Positions 15,731 to 23,742 of a stretch of 23,742 bases of DNA are shown piece after piece. The notes below the pieces were generated by a model that saw only the letters and a program-made list of their open reading frames with translations, did not search any database and was not told where the DNA came from. A program made the translations under genes and the position numbers. Position 1 is the first letter of the stretch, and every line of letters begins with the position of its first letter. The stretch is from an uncultured Eubacteriales bacterium (lineage in GTDB: Bacteria; Bacillota; Clostridia; Oscillospirales; Oscillospiraceae), in assembly GCA_900556535.1 (NCBI GenBank), contig USPI01000003.1, positions 1 to 23,742 of the forward strand. The letters are read 5' to 3'.

Positions 15731-17674
15731 ATGGAAAAAGGAAAGTTTTATATCACAACGCCTATCTATTATCCCTCGGATAAGCTCCACATAGGCCACA
15801 CCTACTGCACGGTCGCAACCGACGCCATCGCGCGCTACAAGAGGCTCTGCGGCTACGACGTCATGTTCCTGACCGGCACCGACGAGCACGGTCAGAAGAT
15901 CGAGGAGAAGGCGGAGGCCGCGGGTCTGACCCCGAAGGAATTCGTTGACAGGATAGTCGAGGGTCCCGGCGGCATCACCGACCTGTGGAAGCTCATGAAC
16001 ATCTCCAACGACCGCTTCATCCGCACCACCGACGACTATCACGTCGCCTCCGTACAGCGCATCTTCAAGAAGATGTACGACAACGGCGACATTTACAAGG
16101 GCGCATACAAGGGTATGTACTGCACCCCCTGCGAGAGCTTCTGGACCGAGAGCCAGCTCAAGGACGGCAAATGCCCCGACTGCGGACGCGAGGTTCATTA
16201 CGCCGAGGAGGAGGCATACTTCTTCCGCCTTTCCAAGTACGCAAAGCCCGTTCAGGAGCTGCTTGAGACCGGCACCTTCCTCGAGCCCGCCTCCCGCGTG
16301 AACGAGATGATAAACAACTTCATCAAGCCCGGTCTTGAGGATCTGTGCGTCTCCCGCACGAGCTTCAAGTGGGGCATCCCCGTTGACTTTGACCCCGGTC
16401 ACGTTGTCTATGTTTGGGTCGATGCCCTGTTTAACTACACCTCCGCGCTGGGCTTCCTCAACGACAAATACGACGATTACGACAAGTTCTGGCCCGCCGA
16501 CGTCCACATCGTGGGCAAGGAGATCGTCCGCTTCCACTCGATTATCTGGCCCGCCATGCTCATGAGCATGGGTATGCCGCTGCCCAAGAAGGTCTACGGT
16601 CACGGCTGGCTCGTCATCGACGGCGGAAAGATGAGTAAGTCCAAGGGCAACGTCGTCGATCCGTACAAGCTTGCGGATATGTTCGGCGTTGACGCGCTGC
16701 GCTTCTTCCTGCTGCGCACCTTCCCCTTCGGCTCGGACGGCAACTTCTCCAATGAGCTTCTTATCTCCACCATCAACACCGACCTCGCCAACGACCTCGG
16801 AAACCTCGTATCCCGCACCACCGCCATGGTCGAAAAGTACTTCGGCGGCACCCTGCCCGAGGACAGAGAGGCAAACGCTCTCGACGATGAGCTTCTTGCC
16901 CTCGCAAAGCAGGCGCGCGAAAGATACGAGCAGCAGATGGACAAGCTCCAGCTCCACCTCGCTCTTGAGGAGACCTTCAAGCTCATCCAGCGCGCAAACA
17001 AGTACATCGACGAGACCGCACCCTGGCAGCTTGCCAAGGACGAGAGCAAAAAGCCCCGTCTTGCAAGCGTTCTGTATAACCTGCTCGAGTGCCTGCGCAT
17101 AAGCCTCATCATGCTCACGCCCTTCATCCCCGAAAGCTGCGAGAAGGCGTTTGCGCAGATAGGCGCGGACGAAAGCTGCCGCATCTGGGAGAGCGCCGCG
17201 CACTTCGGCACCCTGCCGGCAAACGCAAGCGTCCGCAAGGGCGAGACCCTCTTCCCGCGCATCGATATGGAAAAGGCGCTCGCGGAGCTTGAGAAAATGA
17301 AGGCTCCCGCAAAGCCGCAGTTCCCGCCGGTCGAGCCCGACGTCACGATAGACGACTTTGCCAAGTGCGATATGCGCGTGTGCAAGGTGCTCTCGTGCGA
17401 GGCGGTGAAGAAGTCCAAAAAGCTTCTCAAATTCACCCTCGACGACGGCAGCGGCACCCCGCGTCAGATACTCTCCGGCATCCACGAATTCTATGAGCCG
17501 GACGCCCTCGTCGGCAAGACCGTCGTTGCCATTCTCAACCTGCCCAACCGCAAGATGATGGGTCAGGATTCCTGCGGCATGCTGCTGTCTGCCGTGCACG
17601 AGCACGACGGCAAGGAGGAGCTGCACCTGCTGATGCTCGACGACTCCATCCCCGCCGGCTTCCGTCTGTGCTGA
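15731..17674 (+). CDS. metG: Methionyl-tRNA synthetase
   Basis: 647 residues. Class-I landmarks are H20-I-G-H23 and K300-M-S-K-S304. A zinc knuckle has Cys131, Cys134, Cys148 and Cys151. The anticodon-binding helices include the NKYIDETAPWQLAK block, and a C-terminal Trbp111-like tRNA-binding/dimerisation domain covers about 538-647 (DDFAKCDMRVCKV). It charges tRNA-Met in the cytosol. Start ATG 15731 has GGAG eight bases upstream. There is no T-box leader because the gene lies inside an operon, 17 bp behind the VanW gene; regulation would come from the operon promoter. Confidence 0.97.
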   Translation: MEKGKFYITTPIYYPSDKLHIGHTYCTVATDAIARYKRLCGYDVMFLTGTDEHGQKIEEKAEAAGLTPKEFVDRIVEGPGGITDLWKLMNISNDRFIRTTDDYHVASVQRIFKKMYDNGDIYKGAYKGMYCTPCESFWTESQLKDGKCPDCGREVHYAEEEAYFFRLSKYAKPVQELLETGTFLEPASRVNEMINNFIKPGLEDLCVSRTSFKWGIPVDFDPGHVVYVWVDALFNYTSALGFLNDKYDDYDKFWPADVHIVGKEIVRFHSIIWPAMLMSMGMPLPKKVYGHGWLVIDGGKMSKSKGNVVDPYKLADMFGVDALRFFLLRTFPFGSDGNFSNELLISTINTDLANDLGNLVSRTTAMVEKYFGGTLPEDREANALDDELLALAKQARERYEQQMDKLQLHLALEETFKLIQRANKYIDETAPWQLAKDESKKPRLASVLYNLLECLRISLIMLTPFIPESCEKAFAQIGADESCRIWESAAHFGTLPANASVRKGETLFPRIDMEKALAELEKMKAPAKPQFPPVEPDVTIDDFAKCDMRVCKVLSCEAVKKSKKLLKFTLDDGSGTPRQILSGIHEFYEPDALVGKTVVAILNLPNRKMMGQDSCGMLLSAVHEHDGKEELHLLMLDDSIPAGFRLC

Positions 17675-17687
17675 AAGGGGGATAACC

Positions 17688-18038
17688 GTGAATCTTAATC
17701 TTAACGTTGTAAAATTTCTTCAGCAGTATGACTCCGACCCCGAGCTCAGAGAGCGCGTGGAGCAGGCGGAGATGATGTACCCCGGCAGCCTCGAGATACG
17801 CGAATGCGTCGTTGAGGACGTGCTCATCCCCATCGCACGTGAGATGGGACTGGACTTCACGCTCATGGATCTTTATAACTACGAGCGCGCACTCAAGCGC
17901 GAGCGCAGCCGTGACGTTGCCCTGACCGAGGACGACCTCAACGCCGACGACGAGGAATACGTCTATTGGCTCGTCGATCGCGGCTGGGAAAACGACAAGT
18001 CCTGCTTCGACCAAAACGCCCCCAAGGGCATTGATTAA
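17688..18038 (+). CDS. Small acidic protein with Nif11-like N-terminal domain
   Basis: 116 residues. The N-terminal 70 residues (VVKFLQQYDSDPELRERV, then VLIPIAREMGLDFTLMDL) resemble the Nif11 domain, which occurs in nitrogen-fixation-associated proteins and as the leader of some RiPP precursors. The rest is acidic (TEDDLNADDEEYVYWL) and ends WENDKSCFDQNAPKGID, with one Cys. There is no Gly-Gly cleavage site or Cys/Ser/Thr-rich core, so a modified-peptide precursor is not supported. GTG 17688 is the start, with AGGGGG six bases upstream. It lies 13 bp behind metG and is last in the operon. The domain match is by eye and moderate; the function is unknown. Confidence 0.75.
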   Translation: MNLNLNVVKFLQQYDSDPELRERVEQAEMMYPGSLEIRECVVEDVLIPIAREMGLDFTLMDLYNYERALKRERSRDVALTEDDLNADDEEYVYWLVDRGWENDKSCFDQNAPKGID

Positions 18039-18042
18039 ACGA

Positions 18043-18072
18043 AAAAAGACACCCTGTAGGGTGTCTTTTTTC
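18043..18072. terminator. Bidirectional terminator between the metG operon and psuG
   Basis: AAAAAAGACACCC (from 18043) pairs with GGGTGTCTTTTTT (to 18072) around a TGTA loop. The A-run and T-run flank the stem symmetrically, so it can end transcription from both sides. It starts 5 bp after the Nif11-like stop and ends 14 bp from the psuG stop. Confidence 0.92.
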
Positions 18073-18085
18073 ATGCCTTATTAAA

Positions 18086-18997
<912 letters not shown>

Positions 18998-19032
18998 AGG
19001 CTTAAACTCCTTTATAACTTTTTGAAATGTGA

Positions 19033-19061
19033 ATTATACACACTCTTCTCCCATCTGTCAA
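19033..19061 (-). promoter_or_regulatory. Perfect-consensus SigA promoter of psuG
   Basis: Read on the minus strand, TTGACA (19061-19056), a 17-bp spacer and TATAAT (19038-19033) match both consensus hexamers exactly with optimal spacing. The -10 lies 35 bp upstream of the psuG start codon. No operator-like palindrome is visible. Confidence 0.88.
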
Positions 19062-19079
19062 GCTTTTTGTGACGATTTA

Positions 19080-19143
19080 GCGCACCTGCCGATACATTTT
19101 TTGCGGTGTCTCGGTTACGATACTGCCGACGAAACCGTTTTAT
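19080..19143 (+). repeat. AB repeat, A half (forward), interrupted by D
   Basis: GCGCACCTGCCGATACATTTTTTGCGG, then TCTCGGTTACGATACTGCCGAC and GAAACCG form the A half. It breaks at the D element and resumes as B after 19235. The left terminal repeat is mostly lost. Confidence 0.8.
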
Positions 19144-19219
19144 GCGGGCGAGCAATGCTCGCCCCTACATTCTCGTCAGAAGTGCAGGCTATATCGTAGG
19201 GGCGACCATTGGTCGCCCG
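19144..19219 (+). repeat. D element (copy 2)
   Basis: A 76-bp element with end palindromes GGGCGAGCAATGCTCGCCC (A side) and GGGCGACCATTGGTCGCCC (B side). The core reads CTACATTCTCGTCAGAAGTG then CAGGCTATATCGTAG. The palindromes differ from each other by a single exchanged base pair (G-C for C-G) in the stem. Confidence 0.87.
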
Positions 19220-19293
19220 TTGTTGCGCCTCAATCGGCAGTCCGTTACCGTGTCGGCGCAGTTTAATTTACCGCCGTTGTCCGTGGCGCTATT
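19220..19293 (+). repeat. AB repeat, B half (forward), after D
   Basis: After the linker TTGTTGCGCCTCAATCGG comes the B half: CAGTCCGTTACCGTGTCGGC, GCAGTTTAATTTACCGCC, GTTGTCCGTGGCGCTATTG. The terminal repeat is cut by C element copy 3 within the ATTG motif. Confidence 0.82.
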
Positions 19294-19393
19294 GGCTTCC
19301 CCTTGAGGGGAAGCTGTCAGGCGTAAGCCTGACTGATGAGGTGAATTAAATCCTTATAATGCAGATTATAAACACCTCATCCGGCTCTCCGCC
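19294..19393 (+). repeat. C element (copy 3)
   Basis: CTTCCCC-TTGA-GGGGAAG, then GTCAGGC-GTAA-GCCTGAC, TGATGAGGTG, an AT-rich centre containing TATAAT-like sequence, and CACCTCATCCGGCTCTCCGCCC. The variable hairpin is one pair longer than in copies 1 and 2 and fully complementary. It is flanked by ATTG on both sides, possibly a short target duplication. Confidence 0.85.
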
Positions 19394-19555
19394 CATTGCC
19401 ATGGGGGCAGTTCGCCTTGACGCTCCTACCTATACATCTTTTGCGCTTGCTCGGTTACGAAACTGCCGACAAAACCGCCGCAGTCCGTCACCGTGTCGCC
19501 GCAGTTTATTCTTCCTCCGTTGTCCGTGGCGCCTCCGCCTCAACGGCAGTTGAGT
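19394..19555 (+). repeat. AB repeat (forward) extending into the gyrA 3' end
   Basis: Left end TTGCCATGGGGGCAGTTCGCC, then A (TTGACGCTCCTACC, ATACATCTTTTGCGC, GCTCGGTTACGAAACTGCCG, ACAAAACC) and B (GCCGCAGTCCGTCACCGTGT, GCCGCAGTTTATTCTTCCTC, CGTTGTCCGTGGCGCC). The terminal-repeat-like GCCTCAACGGCAGTT lies inside gyrA. There is no D at the A/B junction. Confidence 0.82.
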
Positions 19556-22022
19556 CGTCGGAGTCCTCCTTATCGGCGGGGGCAATGGAGATGACCTTCG
19601 CATCCTCGCCGAGGCGCATGACGCGCACGCCCTGGGTGCTGCGCGAGAGCAGGCTGATGCTGCCTACATCCATGCGGATTATCGTGCCGTCGTCGGAAAT
19701 GACGAGCAGGTCCTCCTCGCCCGAAACGACCGCAACATCCGCGATCGGGCCGGTCTTATCGGTGACGTTATAGTTTTTAAGTCCCATGCCGCCGCGATTC
19801 TGCACACTGTATTCGCCCACATCGGTGCGCTTGCCGTAGCCGTTCTCGGTTATCGACAGGATAGCGGTACCCTCCGCCGCGATGCCCGCGCCCACGACGA
19901 AATCGCCCTCGCGCAGTCTGATGCCGCGCACGCCGACGGCGTCACGACCCATTGCGCGCGCGTCTGTTTCGTTAAAGCAGATCGCCATGCCGTCGTGAGT
20001 TGCAAGCAGTATCTTATCCTCGCCCGAGGTCTGGAGCACCGCCATCAGCTCATCGCTCTCGTCAAGCGACAGTGCGCGGATGCCGTTGGAGCGGATGTTC
20101 TTAAACGCCGACTGCGCCGTGCGCTTGACCGTGCCGTTGCGGGTCACGAAAACGAGGTAGCTGTCCTCATTTATGCCGCGGCCGGCTATCATCGCGCTGA
20201 CCTTCTCGCCGGGGTCTGTCGGGATTATATTAACGATATTCTGACCGCGCGCGGCTCTGCCCGCCTCGGGGATGCGGTAGCCCTTGCGGACGTAGACCTT
20301 GCCGAGGTTTGTGAAGAACAGGATGCTGTCGTGGGTGGAGGCGGTGAACACGGTCTCGACATAGTCCTCCTCGCGCGTCGCCATCGCCTTGACGCCCTTG
20401 CCGCCGCGGCCCTGAGCGCGATACTCCGCCGTGGGCAGGCGCTTGATGTAGCCGTTGTGGGTCAGGGTGTAGACGCAGTCCTCCTCGTCGATGAGGTCCT
20501 CGATGTCTATTTCGTCCTCAACGTCCTGGATCTCGGTCTTGCGCTCGTCGCCGTACTTGTCGCGTATCTCAAGCAGCTCCGTTTTGAGAACGCCCTTTAT
20601 CTTCTCGGGGTCGGCAAGCAGCTCCTTATAATACGCGATGCGCGCCTCAAGCTCGCGGTACTCGTTCTCGAGCTTCTCGCGGTCGAGACCCTGCAGGGAT
20701 TTAAGACGCATATCCAGTATCGCCTGCGCCTGAACGTCGGAAAGTCCGAAGCGCTCCATGAGGTTCTGCTTTGCATTGTCGTAGCTGTTGCGGATGATGT
20801 GGATGACCTCGTCGATGTTATCCTGCGCGATGAGCAGACCCTCCAGCAGGTGGGCGCGCTCCTCGGCCTTCTTGAGGTCGAACTTGGTTCTGCGCACGAT
20901 GAGCTCCTCCTGGAAGGTGAGGTACTCGTCGATGATGTGGCGCAGGTTGAGTATCTTCGGCTGGGACTGGTTATTTACAAGTGCCAGCATATTTATCGAA
21001 AAGCTCGTCTGCATCTGGGTCTGCGAGAGCAGGCGGTTGAGAACGACCTGCGGGTTCGCGTCGCGCTTTAGCTCAATGACGATGCGCATACCGTTGCGGT
21101 CGGTCTCGTCGCGCAGGTCGGAGATGCCCTCGATGCGCTTCTCGCGCACGTTTTCGGCAATGGCGGCAATGAGCTGGCGCTTATTGACCTGATACGGAAG
21201 CTCGGTCACGATGATCCTCGTTCTGTCCTTGCCGAACTCCTCAAACTCCGTGCGCGCGCGCATGATGACCTTGCCGCGGCCGGTCATATACGCCTGACGG
21301 ATGCCGCTTCTGCCCATGATGATGCCCTTGGTCGGGAAGTCGGGGCCGGTGACGTGCTGCAAAAGCTCGTTCATGCTCGCCTCGGGGTTATCCAGAACGC
21401 AGACGCAGGCGTTTATTACCTCGGTGAGGTTGTGCGGCGGGATATTCGTCGCCATGCCGACCGCAATACCCGACGAGCCGTTTACCAGCAGGTTCGGAAA
21501 TCTCGACGGCAGCACACGCGGCTCCTTGCGCGTCTCGTCGAAGTTTGCGTCCCAATCGACGGTGTCCTTCTCGATATCGCGCAGCATCTCGTCTGCCATG
21601 CGTGCCATACGCGCCTCGGTGTAACGGTAGGCCGCGGGGGGGTCGCCGTCAACGGAGCCGAAGTTGCCGTGGCCCTCAATGAGCGGATAGCGCATCGAGA
21701 AGTCCTGAGCAAGACGCACCAGCGCATCGTAAACCGACGCGTCGCCGTGCGGGTGGTATCTGCCGAGCACGTCGCCGACGGCGGTCGCGCACTTGCGGAA
21801 CGCCTTGTCATGCGTGAGGTTGTCCTCGTACATTGCATAGAGGATCCTGCGGTGAACGGGCTTGAGACCGTCGCGCACGTCAGGCAGAGCGCGCCCGATT
21901 ATAACGCTCATCGCGTACTCGATATAGCTGTTTTTCATCTCGCTCACAAGCTCGGAATGAACTATGTGCTGCTCGGGAAAAGCTATGTCCTCGGGTTTGT
22001 AATCCTTGTTCTTACTTGCCAT
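19506..22022 (-). CDS. gyrA: DNA gyrase subunit A, repeat-derived C-terminus
   Basis: 838 residues. The N-terminal breakage-reunion domain has GLKPVHRRILYAM, the QRDR GRYHPHGDASVYDALVRLAQ, and the catalytic Tyr134 in AYRYTEARM. The C-terminal beta-pinwheel has a GyrA-box QGRGGKG near residue 535, which marks GyrA rather than ParC. With GyrB it introduces negative supercoils. QRDR position A95, equivalent to E. coli Ser83, is Ala, with Ser96 next. Roughly the last 10-15 codons (ending APRTTEEE) and the TAA lie in an AB repeat. Start ATG 22022 gives the expected N-terminus, but the nearest ribosome site is 23 bases upstream, beyond a hairpin. gyrB is not nearby. Confidence 0.97.
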   Translation of the reverse strand: MASKNKDYKPEDIAFPEQHIVHSELVSEMKNSYIEYAMSVIIGRALPDVRDGLKPVHRRILYAMYEDNLTHDKAFRKCATAVGDVLGRYHPHGDASVYDALVRLAQDFSMRYPLIEGHGNFGSVDGDPPAAYRYTEARMARMADEMLRDIEKDTVDWDANFDETRKEPRVLPSRFPNLLVNGSSGIAVGMATNIPPHNLTEVINACVCVLDNPEASMNELLQHVTGPDFPTKGIIMGRSGIRQAYMTGRGKVIMRARTEFEEFGKDRTRIIVTELPYQVNKRQLIAAIAENVREKRIEGISDLRDETDRNGMRIVIELKRDANPQVVLNRLLSQTQMQTSFSINMLALVNNQSQPKILNLRHIIDEYLTFQEELIVRRTKFDLKKAEERAHLLEGLLIAQDNIDEVIHIIRNSYDNAKQNLMERFGLSDVQAQAILDMRLKSLQGLDREKLENEYRELEARIAYYKELLADPEKIKGVLKTELLEIRDKYGDERKTEIQDVEDEIDIEDLIDEEDCVYTLTHNGYIKRLPTAEYRAQGRGGKGVKAMATREEDYVETVFTASTHDSILFFTNLGKVYVRKGYRIPEAGRAARGQNIVNIIPTDPGEKVSAMIAGRGINEDSYLVFVTRNGTVKRTAQSAFKNIRSNGIRALSLDESDELMAVLQTSGEDKILLATHDGMAICFNETDARAMGRDAVGVRGIRLREGDFVVGAGIAAEGTAILSITENGYGKRTDVGEYSVQNRGGMGLKNYNVTDKTGPIADVAVVSGEEDLLVISDDGTIIRMDVGSISLLSRSTQGVRVMRLGEDAKVISIAPADKEDSDDSTAVEAEAPRTTEEE

Positions 22023-22050
22023 TTTTTCAGTGGCGCTTTAGCGCCCCTCC
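22023..22050 (-). promoter_or_regulatory. Repeat-derived gyrA leader with SD site and hairpin
   Basis: Read on the minus strand: GGAGG (22050-22046), then a perfect stem GGCGCTAAAGCGCC (22045-22032), then ACTGAAAAA and the ATG. The SD is 23 bases from the start, but folding the hairpin would shorten the effective distance to about 9 bases. The block continues an AB repeat and resembles the hemW leader (TGTATAGG, GGAG, GCGCT, GAAAAA-ATG). Confidence 0.45.
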
Positions 22051-22249
22051 TATACATTTTTTGCGATATCACGGTATCGAAGCTGCGGATAAAACCGCAT
22101 TTGCCACGCCTCCCGTGGGAACAGTTCGCATTGAGATTTTACCTATACGTTTATTGCGCTTGCTCGGTTACGAAGCTGCCGACAAAACCGCCGCAGTCCG
22201 TCACCGTGCTTGCGCAGCTAATCAATTGCCATTGTCGGTTGCGCTATTG
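22051..22249 (+). repeat. AB repeat with duplicated A half, upstream of gyrA
   Basis: The order is A-A-B. The first A half (CCTATACATTTTTTGCGATAT, CACGGTATCGAAGCTGCGG) ends in CGCCTCCCGTGGGAACAGTTCGC. The second follows (TTGAGATTTTACC, TATACGTTTATTGCGC, GCTCGGTTACGAAGCTGCCG, ACAAAACC). Then comes B (GCCGCAGTCCGTCACCGTGC, AATTGCCATTGTCGGTTGCGC). C copy 4 interrupts the terminal repeat at ATTG. I see no clear gyrA promoter in it. Confidence 0.8.
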
Positions 22250-22378
22250 CCTTCCCCTTGAGGGGAAGGTGGGTCGGCTTTAGCCGAGCCGGATGAGGTG
22301 TTTAAATTTCTCCATGAAAAGACTTAAAATCACCTCATCAGTCACCTTCGGTGACAGCTTCCCCTCGAGGGGAAGCCA
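22250..22378 (-). repeat. C element (copy 4, reverse, complete)
   Basis: A complete reverse copy: CCTTCCCC-TTGA-GGGGAAGG, hairpin TCGGC-TTTA-GCCGA, GGATGAGGTG, an AT-rich centre, CACCTCATC, hairpin GTCACC-TTC-GGTGAC, and CTTCCCC-TCGA-GGGGAAG. It is flanked by ATTG on the left and CAAT on the right. This copy shows all hairpins well paired. Confidence 0.87.
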
Positions 22379-22579
22379 ATCCACTCGCCGTGGCGGGCAG
22401 TTCGCTATTGCCATAGGGGCAACTGCCGTTGAGGCAGTTCGCCTTGGGATTTTGCCTATACATTTTTTGCGGCTGCTCAGTTACTATTATGCCGACCAAA
22501 CCATTGCAGTCCGTTACCGTGCCAGCGCACTTAATAACTCTGCCGATGTGCGTGGCGCCATCGCCCCTGCGGCGAGCAG
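22379..22579 (+). repeat. AB repeat (forward) abutting the acyltransferase stop
   Basis: A terminal-repeat fragment (CACTCGCCGTGGCGGGCAGTTCGC) and a second left end (TTGCCATAGGGGCAACTGCC, TTGAGGCAGTTCGCC) precede A (TTGGGATTTTGCC, TATACATTTTTTGCGGC, GCTCAGTTACTATTATGCCG, ACCAAACC). B follows (GCAGTCCGTTACCGTGCCAGC, CTCTGCCGATGTGCGTGGCGCC) and ends ATCGCCCCTGCGGCGAGCAG. The last base is next to the minus-strand stop codon at 22580-22582. Confidence 0.83.
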
Positions 22580-23611
22580 CTAGACGATCCAGTTTTTCAG
22601 GACGGGGATATGCGATATGACCCAATATACCGCGGTGCTCACGGCGACTATCGCAAGCGTCAGCAGCGGCGCCGCGACAAGCGGCACGGCAAAATTGAAC
22701 GCGCCGAATTTATCCATCGTGTAGAGCACGAACATATGACAAAGGTAGATGCAAAACGACGCCTTGGACATATACGCAACGAAGCCTTTGCCGCGCTTCA
22801 TGCTCCGCCCCGCGTGCAGGCACAGAATGTAAACTCCCGCCGCGTACAGGCACATTCCGACGGTCATGACCTCCAAAAACGCCTGATACAGCGCGCCCTG
22901 CGCCCTCGTTATGATGATTATCGGCAGCAGCACCGATGCAAACCCTGCCGCGGCAAGCACCGCGCCGAGCCTGACGGAGGGCATTTTTTCCTTGAGATAC
23001 CAGCCCAGAACGCAGTAGCCGACGGCGGCATAGGTCATGTTCAGCGCCCACTGCACCGGTATGCCGGAAATGAGGTTAAACGGCCAGAAGCCCCTGACGG
23101 TCGGGTACAGGATGCCGAAAACGAACCAAAACGCCAGGAAATATCTCATCTCCTTCTCGGACGCGTTTTTCACAAAGCTGCGCGTAACCGGCAGGAGGAA
23201 ATACACCAGCAGCATTATGTGGATGTAATACAGATGAAACTGCTGATTAAACACCAGCACTTCCTTAACCGACTGTATAACGAAAGCCGCGGTGAGCTGA
23301 TGCTTCAGCAGCGGTATCCACAGCTTATACGCGATCGCCCAAACGAGCATCGCAATGACAAGGCGAAGCACGTTGTGCAGGTACAGCCGCTTTAGCGTGA
23401 GCTCCTTTTCCGGACGCAGCATCAGTGCGCCCGAGCACATGAGAAACAGCGGAACGCCGAGCCCCGCCAGCACCCGCCAGAAAATCGCAGAATCATACTG
23501 CCAAGTCCCGACCGTGCCGTGGAGCAGCAGGAACTGCGCGGTCACGTGTATCATAACGACGCCGAAAATCGCAATCGTTTTTGCTAAGTCAATTTCAACC
23601 GATCTCTTCAT
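22580..23611 (-). CDS. Acyltransferase-3 family integral membrane protein (OatA-like)
   Basis: 343 residues with about ten TM helices, the usual layout of the acyltransferase-3 membrane domain. The N-terminus has the family's conserved Arg and His (R3 in MKRSVEIDLAK, H22 in VVMIHV), followed by GVPLFLMCSGALML and the C-terminal KASFCIYLCHMFVLY block. Members transfer acetyl or other acyl groups to peptidoglycan or polysaccharides. There is no C-terminal SGNH domain as in full OatA, so it is the single-domain form. ATG 23611 is preferred; an in-frame TTG at 23614 is possible and gives better spacing to AAGGAAG. The stop abuts an AB repeat. Confidence 0.87.
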   Translation of the reverse strand: MKRSVEIDLAKTIAIFGVVMIHVTAQFLLLHGTVGTWQYDSAIFWRVLAGLGVPLFLMCSGALMLRPEKELTLKRLYLHNVLRLVIAMLVWAIAYKLWIPLLKHQLTAAFVIQSVKEVLVFNQQFHLYYIHIMLLVYFLLPVTRSFVKNASEKEMRYFLAFWFVFGILYPTVRGFWPFNLISGIPVQWALNMTYAAVGYCVLGWYLKEKMPSVRLGAVLAAAGFASVLLPIIIITRAQGALYQAFLEVMTVGMCLYAAGVYILCLHAGRSMKRGKGFVAYMSKASFCIYLCHMFVLYTMDKFGAFNFAVPLVAAPLLTLAIVAVSTAVYWVISHIPVLKNWIV

Positions 23612-23642
23612 CAATCTGTTATATCTTCCTTTTTTTAATCAC

Positions 23643-23742
23643 GCTATTGCCATAGGGGCAATTCGCCTTGAGATTTTACCGATACATTTTTTGCGGCTGC
23701 TCGGTTACAAAAGTGCCGACTAAACCATTGCATCGGGCGAGC
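23643..23742 (+). repeat. AB repeat (forward, A half) with start of a D element
   Basis: GCTATTGCCATAGGGGCAAT, then TCGCCTTGAGATTTTACCG, ATACATTTTTTGCGGC, GCTCGGTTACAAAAGTGCCG and ACTAAACC form the A half. The last bases, CGGGCGAGC, match the beginning of D at the same A/B junction as in the 19144 copy. The unit is cut by the window end. It lies about 30 bp upstream of the acyltransferase start. Confidence 0.78.

Noticed and set aside
15700..15731. T-box riboswitch upstream of metG
   Set aside because: The gap to the VanW gene is only 17 bp, leaving no room for a leader with specifier and antiterminator.
15710..17626. Long open frame antisense to metG, and similar ones antisense to htpG (10270-12045) and to the coiled-coil gene (2398-4086)
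   Set aside because: These are shadow frames created by GC-rich codon bias opposite well-recognised genes. Their translations are low-complexity Leu/Val/Ala/Glu-rich sequence without family motifs.
17688..18038. RiPP precursor peptide
   Set aside because: There is no Gly-Gly or similar leader cleavage site, no Cys/Ser/Thr-rich core and no modification enzymes in the window, despite the Nif11-like domain.

Overview
This is chromosomal sequence from a GC-rich Gram-positive anaerobe, most likely a gut Clostridia member (Oscillospirales-like). The evidence is SigA-type promoters, strong GGAGG ribosome sites, frequent GTG/TTG starts, VanW, MBOAT/SGNH and OatA-type surface-acylation genes, and a GyrA with the HPHGDAS signature. 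The lineage call is inference from gene content; there is no rRNA. I see no tRNA, CRISPR array, phage, plasmid or IS transposase.

Layout. 246-4278: an MMPL/RND-type exporter and a membrane coiled-coil partner, ending in an intrinsic terminator. 4335-6319: a YjbR-fold protein and a MATE exporter. 6851-7492 (minus): a chloramphenicol-acetyltransferase-fold enzyme, divergent from 7633-10123, an MBOAT plus SGNH-hydrolase pair that probably acetylates a surface polymer. 10279-12201: htpG. 12826-18038: a likely operon of hemW, a VanW-family protein, metG and a small Nif11-like protein. It converges on psuG (minus) at a shared bidirectional terminator. 19506-22022 (minus): gyrA. 22580-23611 (minus): an acyltransferase-3 membrane protein. 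The genes are mostly housekeeping or cell-envelope functions in short transcription units.

The unusual content lies between the genes. About 2.6 kb (roughly 11%) consists of a nested family of non-coding repeats. I name the parts here. 'AB' is a unit of about 150 bp with imperfect ~20-bp terminal inverted repeats (TGCC...GGGGCA...GCGCC), each able to fold as a hairpin. 'C' is an element of about 100-130 bp built of nested hairpins with a GATGAGGTG/CACCTCATC stem. 'D' is an element of about 76 bp ending in the palindromes GGGCGAGCAWTGCTCGCCC and GGGCGACCAWTGGTCGCCC, found inside AB at the A/B junction. AB orientation is called + when A precedes B from left to right.

The repeats start at or within a few bases of the stop codon of six genes. 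In three of these (yjbR-like, MATE, gyrA) they encode the last residues and the stop. Transcription units end either in a repeat or in a clear intrinsic terminator, never both here. At hemW and gyrA the repeats also supply the sequence directly before the start codon: a Shine-Dalgarno-like site, a small hairpin and an A-run. C and D hairpins show compensatory base-pair changes between copies. This repeat system is the best candidate for something undescribed in the window. No mobilising enzyme for it is present here.
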